This document shows, one piece after another, positions 20,536 to 32,800 of a stretch of DNA of 64,000 bases. Within the stretch, counting starts at the first letter, position 1. The number at the start of each line of letters is the position of its first letter. The notes below the pieces were generated by a model. The model had not been told where the DNA came from. It saw only the letters and a program-made list of their open reading frames with translations, and did not search any database. The position numbers and the translations under genes are program-made. This DNA is from Eumeta japonica. Taxonomy: Eukaryota > Arthropoda > Insecta > Lepidoptera > Psychidae. Location of the stretch: assembly GCA_005406025.1 (NCBI GenBank), contig BGZK01001188.1, forward strand, positions 62,001-126,000, in the 5' to 3' direction.

Positions 20536-23500
20536 TAAATCTCTACTATGTCTGATGTCTGTTCGTATAGTCTAGAGATGAAAATTATTTTTAAAAAGAT
20601 CGTGATTTAAAAAAAAACTAATTAATAGTCATTGTTGTGTTTTTTGAAAATACGGAGTTCATAGATTGTATAAAAGTATGTATTGGTTTTTATCGAACTA
20701 CAATTTTTTCTTGAAAAAGTAAATCACTGGTTATCTAGTTCTGATACTTTCAATAAGTTTTAAGATGACTGCACGGATTCGTTAACATAATACTCGCTTT
20801 TTCATTATTTATTACTAAATTAAGCAATAAGGATTCTTCGTCCATATTGGAGTAATTTTTCAGGCTTGGACCACACAGGCTGTTGAAATTCTTCTAATTA
20901 ATGCCGGTTGTCATATTAAAATTATATATTATAGCTTATAAAAGTTTCACTTGAATTATAAGCAATTAAACATCATAGTGTGACTTATTGGCGTTCTATA
21001 AAGCAATGAAAATTTATCGTCATATGCGATACGCATATCCATACGTAGTAAATTCGTCGTTGTATCACGTAAAAATGCGTCATTGTATAATATATATATT
21101 AGGTTAAAATGGCAGAATCATTCCCTTTAGGGTTCTATTTTTTATGATTTATATATAACAAAAACAAATCAAATGTGCCCGTTCGTCATAACTGTTTTTT
21201 GGTAATTTTGGAAGTAAAAAAATAAATATAACTGGTGAGTGTATTCTTAGTACAATTTGAATATAATTGTTAGTGTGTTATTGTTGTTTTAAAATCGGAT
21301 TAACAAAATACTTCAAAATGTTTTGAAAATTTTAGTTGGTAGGTACATTATTTCCAGAAATGTTGCTGAATATGCTGTATAAGCTTTTATAATCAGCATT
21401 TATGGATTATTAGTATAGGGGATTGTTATTACCATGGACAAAGAAGACAATCTTCACGTAACCGTTGTCAAATAAAAATAATAGTTTGTAAATACGTTGA
21501 TTCTTAAATAAAGGCTTTTATTATTATTATATAGGAGTCTAATTATGTAAATTACTTTTGACCAATGCTTTCACCATTGCATACATCCAATGAAGAAATG
21601 TAACACTTATAGGATCAATCCCGTGTCTGTCCGTTTTAGCCTATTTTCTTTTAATCTACTGGACGAAAGAAGTTACTATTTGGTGTATATGCAGAGTTCG
21701 CCGACGCAATCAAGAATATAATTATAGTGTTAATCTGAACTCGATCTGACACTTTTGCAGATTTTAGTAGGTACATTATTATGAGGTTGTGTTAGATTTG
21801 TCTTCGAATTTGTCTATTGTACACGTCTGGTTTGACGATTGATATTGAGTAGGAACAAATATTTTTAAATTTTTCATATTAATATATCTTTCTAAAATTG
21901 TAACATACAGTTAATGTATGACAACAAATAAACTAAAACCATATAGATAATTCTCGTAATATTTCCAAAATTTTAAGAAGTAGATGTTACTAGAAGCAAT
22001 TCTAAAACGAAATCTTTTAATAAATCTTCATTTATCTGTTTGTTTGAAGAAAATTGATACAGTTCCACATTTGAATCTATAAGAAAATCATTGTCAATAC
22101 ATATGTAAAACCGTAAATGATCTACGCCTCTGATTGGCCTGCATTTAAGAACAATACATGATAAGGTTTTTTAGACTGTTTCGTAACCACAAGACTTTGT
22201 TCCCAATATCCGTTTCACAGTTATTTCAATCGAACACACCGGAATACAAGCCATTGCTTTTTATAGTCACTTCTGCCGCAGATATATTTTTTATCTACTG
22301 CCCAAGTGTTGAGTTTCCCTTAGATGCTCTCGTTTCCATTTAGCACGTAACTGTTAAATGAAAAGACGTATTTAACTTTAGGAACACTCATTGCTACATT
22401 TTCAGGCCACACCTATCGGATCATCCTGTCCGTAAAATTAATTAGCAACCGACACAATAATTTTTAACATTTCCACATTTCTCTCTGTTAGCGGTACATA
22501 TTGCATAAAAACATCTAAAGTTATGGTTTTAATTATTTTGATGCAGCTTTTACTCGGTTGTAAATGAGATCGCATCAAGATAGCGCAAAATCAATTTCCA
22601 TTTCTGATGGAGAAACATTATAAGAAGTGACTATCCCATCCTGGGTTCCTCTAAAACAAGTTCGACGCTGTCGGTTTGACTTAAAAATGGGTTTATACTT
22701 TTGCAGTTTTTAACATGCACTCGCTAAGCGTAGGAATTGTAACTACTGTAGTGACACAAGAATATAATTTAAAAATTCGTGACCCGAACATTCCGATGAG
22801 TACCACCTCCTACGACTCAACTTAAGAATATATGGAGGACACTAGACGAGATGATCATCTTGATGAGGTAGTAGAGAAGCGCTAACACGATGACCTTACA
22901 ATCCAGATCTTTTTCTACAGTCTAGTTGATAAAGGGTTGTCTTTAATATGTTCGTCATCGGTTTTATCTGATCCGCAAAACTGTCCTCCAAAGTACGATC
23001 AGAATTAAAAGTATTCTGAACACAATAATCAGTACTCACTTAATTCTCATTTAGTTTCGCATCTTAGTTATAGAAAATGTGCTAATTTTACTACGTTCAA
23101 ACACAATAACACGATTGCGTATTAGAATATAGTAAACGTTATAAGAATGCTGACGATCAAACCTATCAGAGTTTGCCGAACGTCCGTAGCGCTAGCCATA
23201 TTATTAACACGTTTTTCCTTAAACTTTTAATCGATACCTAATTTTAACGTAAATATAAAAGAAATCCTAACAATTTTTATAAATATGTATTCATATTTGA
23301 ATTAATTAGATTTAAAATATCTATATCAAAATAATTTCGAGATACATTTCCCAGTTTTACAATTTTTTTTTTTATTTGTTATTTTTAAATCGTCGGTACT
23401 AGACAACACTTAATCATTAATTAAATTAATTAAGTGTTTTATGAAATTTCCGTCGACTATTTATATGAATCGTGTACTATCTTTATTTTTTGAATAGGTT

Positions 23501-23690
23501 CGAAATTTGACTCTCTCCCCAAATTAGCGATTAGTTACGTGGTATACTGTAAGTGGTTCAATGAGTTCCCTAAGAACAATACGATAATTTCCATATTCTC
23601 AATAAAATTATATCGTTTTCTGTCCATCGACAATTTTATTTTATTGCAGAATAAATACTATCTATGAGAAAACGAAAACACATTTGCATG
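20536..23690. other. AT-rich sequence, no firm gene
   Basis: Minus-strand text at about 22000-22620 reads in broken frames as protein-like pieces (for example VKYVFSFNSYVLNGNE and GKLNTWAVDKKYICGRSDYK) and may be an old transposase, but I cannot name the family. A tandem-like ATTAATTAAATTAATTAA palindrome occurs near 23415. The rest shows nothing. Confidence 0.3.
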
Positions 23691-23699
23691 ATAAAGAGG

Positions 23700-23960
23700 A
23701 AACTGGTCGTACACGTGCAGTGCTCACGGCGGGCGCAAACGTAACGCGCAGCGGCGACAGCTGAAGCGGAATTAGAATGAAGTCTGCGCCGCGGCGCGGC
23801 CGTGCGCCACGTCATTGCCGTGACCTAGTGACCTGGTTCCGCGGGGCCGCGTGCAGCGAGCGCTATCTGCACGCCGCGCCGCCGCCGCTCCTGCGCTCTT
23901 CCTCCCTCCTCTATCACCGGTCACCCCGCTCTTAGCGCCTTTCTACGTTGATAAATATTA
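23700..23960. promoter_or_regulatory. GC-rich island upstream of the candidate first exon
   Basis: A CpG-dense stretch (GCCGCGGCGCGGCCGTGCGC at about 23790) lies about 0.5-0.7 kb upstream of a likely transcription start. The 61-codon plus frame 23851-24036 is Ala/Pro-rich and probably chance. A promoter-proximal role is inferred from position and composition. Confidence 0.4.
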
Positions 23961-24352
23961 CATGCCGATGCTGTCGGTCGACGATTACTTTAATCGTTCG
24001 CTTCTTACCGATTCGTTCGAATATATTTTTATTTAAATTACATTAATTGAAAAATTTGCTAGCGTTCGACATAAATTTTCGTCCAAAAAGTATTTTCCGA
24101 AAAAATTGTCACTTGAAATTTATATCCCTTTTGTACGTAGTAAAGCCTAAGTCTAGACAGTTCGCCGTTCGTACGTCTTCGTATAAAGTCGGTCACCTTC
24201 GGTGATGTCGGAACGACGTCACGTTTGAGCGAGATCGCAAAATCTTTATTGCCGGCGCTGATAATACGAGTGCGAATAAGCCAGAAACATTTTAGGTCAG
24301 TTTCGCCTGCGAAGCGGCACGTTCGTGGCCTACGCACGAGGGAGACAGGTTT

Positions 24353-24378
24353 ACATATAGGTATCACCGTCTTTCAGT
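24353..24378 (+). promoter_or_regulatory. Candidate core promoter (TCAGT initiator)
   Basis: TTTCAGTCG carries the arthropod initiator TCAGT at 24374-24378. A weak TATA-like ACATATA lies about 20 bp upstream, closer than usual. Downstream follow roughly 320 bp of mixed leader and then a GC-rich coding-like stretch. Short motifs like these occur by chance, so this is tentative. Confidence 0.35.
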
Positions 24379-24862
24379 CGACTTTCCTCGCCGTTTTGTG
24401 GTGAACGTTTGGCACGGAGTTACAGTCGACAGCGTCGCGACGTAATAAAATTCAACGCATTTGTTTTCGATGCGCTTAGAGTGTTGTCGAAGATTATGAA
24501 GTGCGATTCGTGTGCGTTTTAAAAACATCGGTAATTCGCGAATATACATTGTGAAAAAATAGACAGATAAACAGTGAGCAACGGGTGGTGTGCGGCGTAG
24601 TGCGATGCGGCTCGAGGCTGGCGGCCGAAACGAGTGGCCCTCGTCCTCGTCGTCGGAGCCGCGCCGACGTCGAGCCGCTCGCTAGCGCCACGGCGATGCT
24701 GCCCATCCTGCAAGCAGAGCCGACGCTGTTCGACGGCGGAGGCAAAGCCGCCAACGCTGCTTCTCGCTCCGTCAGCTTGTCCTCGCGGTTCAACTCCGAT
24801 TCGGACGTTGACGATCTAATCGATTTGTTTTTCGAAGTGGATATCTATCGGCGCCATTTCAA
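24374..24862 (+). CDS. Candidate first exon, possibly of taiman (partial CDS from 24696)
   Basis: An ATG at 24696 opens 55 codons up to a splice donor, TTCAA|GTTAGT, at 24863. The peptide begins MLPILQAEPTLFDGGG and ends in an acidic run, SDSDVDDLIDLFFEVD, then IYRRHF, leaving two bases (AA). The exon at 55162 begins with one base that completes a Lys codon and then reads in frame as IDSGDLQPEDTWRGMQ. Thus the phases agree, though that has a one-in-three chance of happening anyway. GC-rich, CpG-rich sequence and the leader-like stretch before it support an exon. I do not recognise the peptide, and the link to tai across about 30 kb is inference; the exon could belong to another gene. The reading frame is also open upstream to about 24585 without an ATG. 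Confidence 0.45.
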
Positions 24863-24949
24863 GTTAGTTTCACTACGCAATTCCTTCAGTATGCTGAGTA
24901 TATCGTAATTTTATAATAGTTCCTATAACAAACTTATCCATGAAATTTA

Positions 24950-25272
24950 AATAGAGACTGTAGCCAACTTGGCTACAGTACGCAAATGGGCCGGCTCGAC
25001 CGGCGTAATGCCACACTCTCACATAATATATACGTGAAATAGCAGATTTTGCTATTGCATTTCCTTCAGGGAGTGAGAGTTCCGGTGGTCCACTCCCCCT
25101 TCGACATTCCACTCTACCCCCTCCATAAGGTATTCTATTCCTTTCCAAGAGGCCGGCAACGCACTGGTGACTCCGCGGGGGTTGCGAGTATCTATGGGTG
25201 GCGGTCAGCACCTATTTCTCTGATGGTTCGCATGCACGATTGCCCCTCGAAAATATTGTAAAAAAATACTTA
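24950..25272 (+). repeat. Lepidopteran SINE-like / non-LTR 3'-end repeat
   Basis: The order of landmarks matches a repeat I know as very common in moths and butterflies: TTGGCTACAGTACGCAAA, GGGCCGGCTCGACCGG, GAGTGAGAG, CTCCCCCTTCGACATTCC, GAGGCCGGCAACGCACTGG, GGGTTGCGAGTATCTATGG, GCGGTCAGCACC, and a terminal A-rich tail (GTAAAAAAA). The tail at the right end gives plus orientation. It begins less than 100 bp after the splice donor of the candidate first exon. The 112-codon minus frame across it is a by-product. Confidence 0.75.
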
Positions 25273-25273
25273 C

Positions 25274-25387
25274 GGCGCTGAGTCAGCTATGTGCGAACCG
25301 GTGACGGTTCTCGAGATGTTGGACCTCGAGCAAGCCCGCTGTCATCGCGACACCTTGGGCGTGCGACATGCGTGCACATTCAAATAA
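25274..25387. other. Short coding-like stretch with a minus-strand splice donor
   Basis: The plus frame from ATG 25289 reads 32 codons (MCEPVTVLEMLDLEQARCHR and onward) to TAA at 25385 and is open upstream to the SINE. Codon composition is more coding-like than its surroundings. On the minus strand the same bases end in CAGCGCC|GTAAGTATT, an excellent donor at 25273. Which strand, if any, is used cannot be told. No family recognised. Confidence 0.25.
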
Positions 25388-26009
25388 AATCAGACTTACG
25401 TTGTGAAGAAAAGGCGATTAATTAGGATTATCTTGTTCCTATTTTATTTATTTATATTTCATATATATGTATATATTTATTTGCAATTTCGGAATGAAAT
25501 TCTAAATCTTAATTAAAAATATAAATCTGGTGTATATTATAGTGTATATTATTTTGCTACGCGTGAACAATTTTTGAAGCGTTTGCATTTTATAATTTTG
25601 CAGTTATATTTTACCGATGTAGATCGACGATAGAAAAAGAAATAATAATGTTATATTTTGAAATTCCATAGGTTTGTGTTTGTTCTCTTCTCATACTACT
25701 TCGTGATCCAATAACAACAAATTTGCCTCGGTCCGAACGTTTACTGACTGCGACGCGTGAATTGAAATATTTTCACATCAAAACAAGTTTCGAGTTTCTA
25801 CAAATATTATTACAATTCACTATAGCAGTTACGTTGCGCAATTAACTGTACATGAGTCAGTCTCGGTAACTTGTCATAACAACCCTCTTGTGAGGTAGGT
25901 ATGCGCGTTGTAACATGCATAGTTTTATAAACAGTGACGCACTGCAATAAAGTCTTTGCTTTTTAGGAATTAGAAAATCGATTAGGCATTTTATTAGTGG
26001 TACTAGAGG
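25388..26009. other. AT-rich sequence, no gene recognised
   Basis: Nothing assignable apart from TA-rich runs near 25455-25490. Confidence 0.35.
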
Positions 26010-26280
26010 AGCAGTGGCGGCCGCGTGGTCAAGAGTACTCTGCCTTTCCAACTAGAAGGTACCGGGTTAAAATGTTGACTACGGGCGAGTTGGCTAGTTT
26101 TTTTCTAGTTTTTTACTAGTTTTTTACAAACAATTTGGTTCGTGATTTTGAGACCATGTTAACCACCCAGTGTACACTGAGCTAGCGTGGACAGTTTAAT
26201 GTCCGATTCCCTCAATTTGAATTAAAATATATTGCGTTATTATACCTCGACAGTGCGGGAGTAAAACCTGATAAAAAAGA
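26010..26280 (+). repeat. Possible tRNA-derived SINE
   Basis: GTGGCGGCCGCGTGGTCAAG at about 26014 resembles an A-box region and GGTACCGGGTTAAAATG, 35-45 bp later, a damaged B box (expected GGTTCRANNC). An AT-rich body with the local repeat CTAGTTTTTTACTAGTTTTTTAC follows. The head looks tRNA-like but has no complete cloverleaf. End point uncertain. Confidence 0.4.
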
Positions 26281-27329
26281 CTTGTAGGCAATATCTATAA
26301 TTCTTTACTAATTTTGCTACTCGTGTGTTTAGTCGGTTTCTTTTCAAAATTGTTGCAATAGGTGTGCTTCGTCTTCTATTGGAACACTGAACGTACCTAG
26401 TACATAACCTATTTATGTAATTACTAATCGTATCGACGTCACGGTCACCTTGGGTGATGTTTATGTACTTATTACATTAGCGAATAAAAAAATACCATGT
26501 TTTTAAGAGACTATATTCAAAGTGACCTCTATCGACTTATAAGGCCATGCGTCATCTTTCAGTAACTTTGTACCTATTTGGTAATCGTCGATTACGATTC
26601 TTTTGCTTAGAAAGCAAACCATACGTGCGCCGTCGACATGAAGATTATGCTGCATTGGGCGAAAGGACTCGTTGGCATTGCTTTCCAAAAATTATTTATG
26701 TCACACACTATTATCAATGTTTTAGAGTAATTGCTTACAAGTCTCCACTAACACAGTATAAATTCCAATAAAACGATACGATGGAAATTTTCGTCAGGTA
26801 GATACAATGTGTACAATCTAGAGCCGACTTAGTCCTCAAATTAGGTCACCAGCATATTATACTGAACCTGCATAGAAAGCATGTGAATCGTGGCATGAAA
26901 TATGATACCTTACGCATCAAAGTAAAAATATGCTATTTACTTTGAATTGACGTGAATATCACTTTTTGGTGACGAACAGTGGTTGGAAGAAGAGGTTAAC
27001 TCCATTATGCGCGCTCACGTGTATCTGTCATCAGTTTAAATCCTTCCTACTGGGTTGTCTATTTTTATGATTTTCTATAATTGCATTTTATTATATTAGT
27101 TAAGACAGTACAAGAAAACGCATACATATTTTTCAGATTTTTATGGTGCCTAGAAGTATTATTTTTTTGATCTACACTAATTTGGAACTTTATGCATCAT
27201 AATGTTAGGAATTTTATAAAAAACATAAGAATATAAAATTTAAAAACTAAGTTTACAAATAAAATGATAAAACACATTTTAATATAATAAGATCAAACGT
27301 TTACGTTGTGGTATTCAAGGAAACTTTTT
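26281..27329. other. AT-rich sequence, no gene recognised
   Basis: A minus frame at 26503-26688 (61 codons, with HVDGARMVCFLSKRIVIDDY) looks somewhat protein-like but could not be matched. The rest shows nothing. Confidence 0.3.
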
Positions 27330-28335
27330 TTTTCCATCATTTAGACAAAAATACATCGCCATGGAAACATTTACTATGAGGTTTCTGCTTGCTACATGCT
27401 ACAAACCTCACATTATCCTCTATTCTCTGCGAATGTAGGCCAATGTGTCCACCCATCACCTAAAACATACGTCTCTCAAAGTAGATCAGTTGGATTTGCG
27501 AGTCTTAGAAGGACCGGGTCTTGAAATATTATGCACAGATCTTTTTTTTCTGACTAGCATCTCGTCATTAACCCTTAAGAAACAGAAAGTCGAAATTCTT
27601 TCACGGCGTTTTTTCGAAGATCAGAGTGGACGAGAAAGGGTTTTACAAACGCTACGTTTAAGACTCCCCAGAACAATCCACGCCACCGTTTAGATTTAGA
27701 TGATATTCTGAATATAGGACTCTCAGTCTGTCAGCCACATCAACACCCCCATATAGGTGTTATGGTTTTATTGGCATTAGACAAACTATGGCAGACGTTG
27801 ATCCATTTTTTCTTTACTTGACACGGTGGTCTCTTCGTTGCCATGGAAATTTGCTACCAAATGTACTATTTTATAATTCTTCCATTTCCAGTAACCGATA
27901 TCCATGTTTGAAAAACGTTAATCGATCTCTCTTCTTTTCATTTTAGAATCATCAAATGTATTACCAGGAATCAGCTTTCTGATACTTTTAATTCTTTGAT
28001 AATCAAAGGTATTCTCAGTTTTCAATCTTTCAAGTAAAGAAATAGATGAAAAAAAATGTCGAAACATTTTCTTTTTCCTTTTCCCCATTCATGCTCTGTC
28101 AGTTCAATTTCGTTTAGAACCTTTAATGCCCTCCTCAAAAATGTCATTAAAATCTCTCGCTAAGAGTAGATTACTATTCACATAATTTTTTTCATCTCAA
28201 ATATCCACGTTGGAGCCGTCGCTGTAGTCTGGAAGACCTTCTAGCAATAGAGCCTTGATGAGCGCAGTGATTTTGTTAATAATATTTTTCTGGCGTCGTA
28301 AAGCTTCTGTGGGGGCAGTATTTATGGCAGTATTC
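27330..28335 (-). pseudogene. piggyBac-type transposase relic
   Basis: Reading the minus strand downward, broken frames give pieces in the order of a piggyBac transposase: YWKWKNYKIVHLVANFHGN then EETTV (near 27900-27820), NTYMGGVDVADRL (the conserved GGVD motif near 27750), WIVLGSLKR/FVNPF, a Ser/Lys-rich SGPGPSK-like tail near 27520, and finally a C-terminal Cys-rich remnant, CSKQKPHSKCFHGDVF, near 27400-27350. Family proteins are about 550-650 residues. The N-terminal half is only faintly traceable to about 28335. Several stops and frameshifts make it non-functional. TTAA-flanked ends could not be located. Confidence 0.75.
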
Positions 28336-29339
28336 ATTTTCAGACATCTGAAGTACAGTCATAAGATAGGTTTATCGTAAAATTCATTAAAATCTGTTGC
28401 AAAAAGTTACTGACGGTACTTCTTAGTCACACGATATTTTCATTAGATTTAGACATAAAATAATGTAAAATGTACTAACATAAATATCTGTTTATATAAT
28501 TGATTATATAAAACAACTAAATAATAAACAAAACTCATTTACCTATGATGTAGTATTTTCAAAATATTTTCGAAAAAAGAGCACGACATACTGACTGCAC
28601 GTCAGACTGTAACTTGCCAATCAAATTTGATTGGTCGCTTACCGCGGGACATCAAACCTAGCGCTCTGATCGGCTTACGCGAACGGTACTCGAAAGCAAC
28701 GTCAGCGATTACGAGCGCAGAGTGCTTGCGTATTCAATATGTATTTTTTTAATTCAAAAATACACGTGGCTCTAGACAATTTTAGTTTTTTTTTTGGGTA
28801 TAATAATTTTTCTCTGAAAGTGTCTTATTAAATATGAAATAATTATTTTTCTGAGATTTGAAAATAGGTAACAACGAAACACCTTCAGTGTTATCATTTT
28901 AAGTGATAATTTTAACTTAAAGCTACAAGTTCAATATACTTCGTCATTTAAGCTCAGGCTTTAATTTTTCTTCCATTTTTGGAATTTTTATACGTCTGTG
29001 AGCATGAGTTATTTTCATGAAAATGCTTTAAAAAAATACTGGATGCGCATGCGCTGGACGTCTCTTTTGAAAGCCCAAAATAATTCTCTGTCAATAAGTT
29101 GCCAACAAGGTTCATGGAATTCCATCATTTACATCAATTCTCATGCTTTAATACGTCTATAGTTTCTATAGAATTTACTTTGCAAAATTCATCTCAGTTA
29201 CTCTGTATAAATTAATAACTAAATAATGTATAGTAAAAGCAAATTTGTATTTTTTTATGAAAGATTCCCAAAAAAAATATTATACTCAAGAATTAACTTA
29301 GATCGTCTAGAGGCATCTGTTTTGAATTAAAAAAGGAAA
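28336..29339. other. AT-rich sequence with a GC-rich patch
   Basis: A GC-richer block at 28575-28735 includes an inverted pair, CCAATCAAATTTGATTGG, at about 28617. No gene recognised. Confidence 0.35.
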
Positions 29340-29830
29340 AATTTGGTTGCCTGTAAAGTCGGTATACGGGCGAAAGTTTTACGTGACAACGACTTTGAAT
29401 GGTAAAATCATTTTAATGTGAATATTCATTCGTATAGTAGGAAGAAGGATGAAATAATAGTAACAATTTAAAACATTTATTTATACAAAGAATTATATTT
29501 AAAACATTAATTTATACAAAGAATCTCGCACTGAATTTCATATTAACAAAATTTTATTTTTACCTTTACACATACATACGTATTTATATACAAATATACA
29601 TACAATAACTTGCAATACATTTGCAAGCTATGCACTAATTCTCTAGTGCTGCGCGCGCAGACCGATCATAGTTGAGTGGGAGAGAGACGCAAGGCATTCG
29701 GCGGGCCTCTCTCGTTCGGTGACTCATCGTTACGTTACCGAGCGTTACACTTTTCAAAGTGACTCCCAGCCGCAACCTAATTTAAGACGTTGTCACGTCA
29801 AAGAAAATTTTTGAAATAGAAGATTTTTAA
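29340..29830. repeat. Probable interspersed repeat with a GC-rich core
   Basis: Contains GGTTGCCTGTAAAGTCGG and ACGGGCGAAAG at 29343-29375, a 31-bp tandem duplication (AAACATTTATTTATACAAAG at 29470 and again at about 29502), and a GC-rich core at 29645-29790. I recall the left block from multicopy moth sequences but cannot name the element, and the borders are approximate. Confidence 0.35.
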
Positions 29831-32800
29831 GGAGCCTCGCAAAAAAATTTAATTTTGACGATCACCCTATTAGACATGTTAGAATTTTTCAAAAAGATTT
29901 ATTGTTGATACGAAATTCGATCCTAGAATCTTCAGCTGGCGGGCAGGATTCTGACTTTGTATACTCTTTAGTCGGCAAGGCACCATCGTTTATTTTATTA
30001 TAAACGCTCGATTGACTATTGCACGTAAGCTCTTAACCCATAAACCTTTTCTAATACACCTAAAATTACTCATTGACGAGTCTCCCACTTGAATACATGA
30101 AATATAAAATCAAATAACAATATTTCAGTGATAGAATTGTACTACGCAGTATTGCTCTTTCAAATAAATATGTTTTTTTTTACATCGAATAAAAACATAT
30201 TGGTATGGACATTGATTTGGTTCATTCATATGCTGAAAATTATATGAAATTATATATAGTTAATCGGTTCTCGATAGCGTCAATGTATTCGATGGGTTAG
30301 TCGTTGAAACATCTCGACGTTAAAATAGGACTTATTATAAAATATAATTGTACATATATTTAGTCATGCTATGTCTATATTTTAACAAAAATCTGTTTTA
30401 CATATACGTACTAAAAGTTACCATTATATTTGTACGTTTTCCTGTTTGAATACAAAGTCACAGTTTAATTTAAGTCGCGTACTTTGTGATCATAGTAATA
30501 GCTGAGTTTAGCAGTATTCCGATTCATGTGCCTGGCTGTGACGGCATCAATTAACTGTAAAACACCTTTTAAAACTCGAAGTTCTGACGTTCAGTTCGTA
30601 GTTCTCACAGAGGAAAGTCTTTCGCTATCTTGACTACCATCAGACACTTTTTGAAGCGTGAAAGTTGTTAATAAAAGTGAACATTAACATTTCAGAACAT
30701 TAAAATCTTCTAATTACAGTAGTGATTGAGATTCTATGTGATTTGATGGGACTTGGAAAATCTTGGACAATCGTCTCTACGAACCAGTTTTCATGAATTG
30801 TGAATAGGTGCCATCTCAGAATTATCCCTTTTTATAAATACATTAAAAAATTGCACGAGAATACAGCCATTTATCAAGTATTTAAAAATAGTTTTGATAG
30901 TCATCTTCACTCTTCAAAACATGATTATGCCGGACTGGCGAATAGATTTGGTATGAAAAATATCGAGAGTAGTTTTTAACTCATAGACGGGGACGAGGAA
31001 GCAAATTTAATAATATTTGCCCTTAAACTAGAACTTTGACTACTGATAATCACTAATTCGCACGACCCTCGCTCAAATTTAGAGATTATTTTGAAGAATA
31101 GTGCTTTAGTTTGCATTGTTTTTGTTACGTGAACACTAAAAATTGTATAGTATTTTTCTTACGACATATTACGCATGATTTCTTCATAATGGCAGTGAAT
31201 TAATAGTGTCAAGTTTCAGGTTATAAAACCTCGTGGCTGAGGACATGACATAAGGCCCCGTTTCATTGGAAGCTTTTCCTTGACCTACAAATAGATTCGT
31301 CACTTCATTATTCAACGAAATCGGCGATATAAATACGTGGTAGTGGCCTACTTATGCAGGGATTTTTGATTCATTATTTAAAAGATTTATCAAAAGAATC
31401 GTCATATGAGATCGTTTAATATAATAGGATATGTGAATTGGTCTCGGAAGTACTGCGCTTATTGATGAAGTGTAACTTTATTGAAGTCGACTAGATTAGA
31501 TAAGCAATGAAATCTAAATTAACGTCAGGTAAAAAAACAACGTAATTAATAGCAATCAAAGATTCATTGCTGTCTTTTTCATGTGCAAACATTGCTGAGT
31601 TTTACATGTACACAATTCATATCTTCCTGTCTAATTAGTAATTTAAATACTCACATTTTTAATATTTATGAAGTTCTTCAAAAAATTATATCATTTCTTT
31701 TTTTTTAACTTTAAGCATACGATGTTAATGCACATTTATAGTTTTCCTAAAGATTTTCCGATTCAATATCTGAGACGATTTTATAAAATATTATACTTAT
31801 TGTGATTATCATTGTTTTTCATCATTTTTTTCGAGTCAACACAAGCAGTGAAGATATTTCATATTTTTACATTCTTTGTTCTTGATATTTCTAATAGGTT
31901 GAGATGTCCACGAACCCTTATTACTTGAGGTTTGCGGTCAATTTAACTGATGAACGTTCATGGGGCAGCATGTGCGGTAGCGTTTCTACAAGAGAAACTA
32001 AAAACGGTGACTTCTTGCGCATGAACTCTTCACTTGTTTTGCTCGTTCGTCGCATTTTCACCAAACTTTTTAATGTGTCGATTTTAAAGTTTAAGACAAA
32101 GATACTGTATTAAACCTAAGTTTTATTTCTGACCTCTTCTAACTCTAAAAAAAACCCCGTGTTGACGAACAGAAAAGGTGTGTTCCTTCTTCATAATGAC
32201 GCCACACAGCATCTCTATTACTCAGCAAAAATTAAAGGCTTTGCTTCGATGTATTGATGCATCCAACTTAAGGCCGTTTAAGATCTTCAATTCGCTTCGC
32301 TTATTTTGGAGATATATAGTTATCCTATGGTTAATATTTTAAAAACACTCAAAATTGTACTTATTGCATTTTTTGATAAAACATATATAGTATTTGTACA
32401 ACAATGGATAATTGGTACTACCTCGAAGATGACAAGATATCTTCAACACCGTGCTTATGCGGTGTCTCGAATGGTATTATACTCCTCGTAACATATCTAT
32501 GAAGTTATCTCATGGTCGATTATATTAAGTATAGTAAAAAAAATGTAATTAATTTATATTGGGTATTTCAAAAGACTTTAACCGAATCTAGTATTCAATT
32601 AGTTCGCCACATATCCATCTACGAGAAACAAACTAAAAAAAATAATAAGGTACCATTTGGAAGCTGACCATATAAAGAATAGAGCAAGTGCCAATCAGAC
32701 TCGCGTATTTAGGTTTTACACTTATAAATTTAATTTTGAATTCTAATATTTGATTAAATCAATTTTTTGTAAATAAACCGTTTATACGGTCACACTTCTA

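Noticed and set aside
24493..24793. Minus-strand ORFs of 64-102 codons at 24.06-24.79 kb
   Set aside because: They are shadows of the GC-rich candidate first exon and its leader; no domain.
24873..25211. 112-codon minus ORF
   Set aside because: It lies across the SINE-like repeat and is a by-product of its GC-rich sequence.
26010..26085. tRNA gene
   Set aside because: A- and B-box-like bases exist, but the B box is damaged and no acceptor or anticodon stem could be drawn; listed as a possible SINE.
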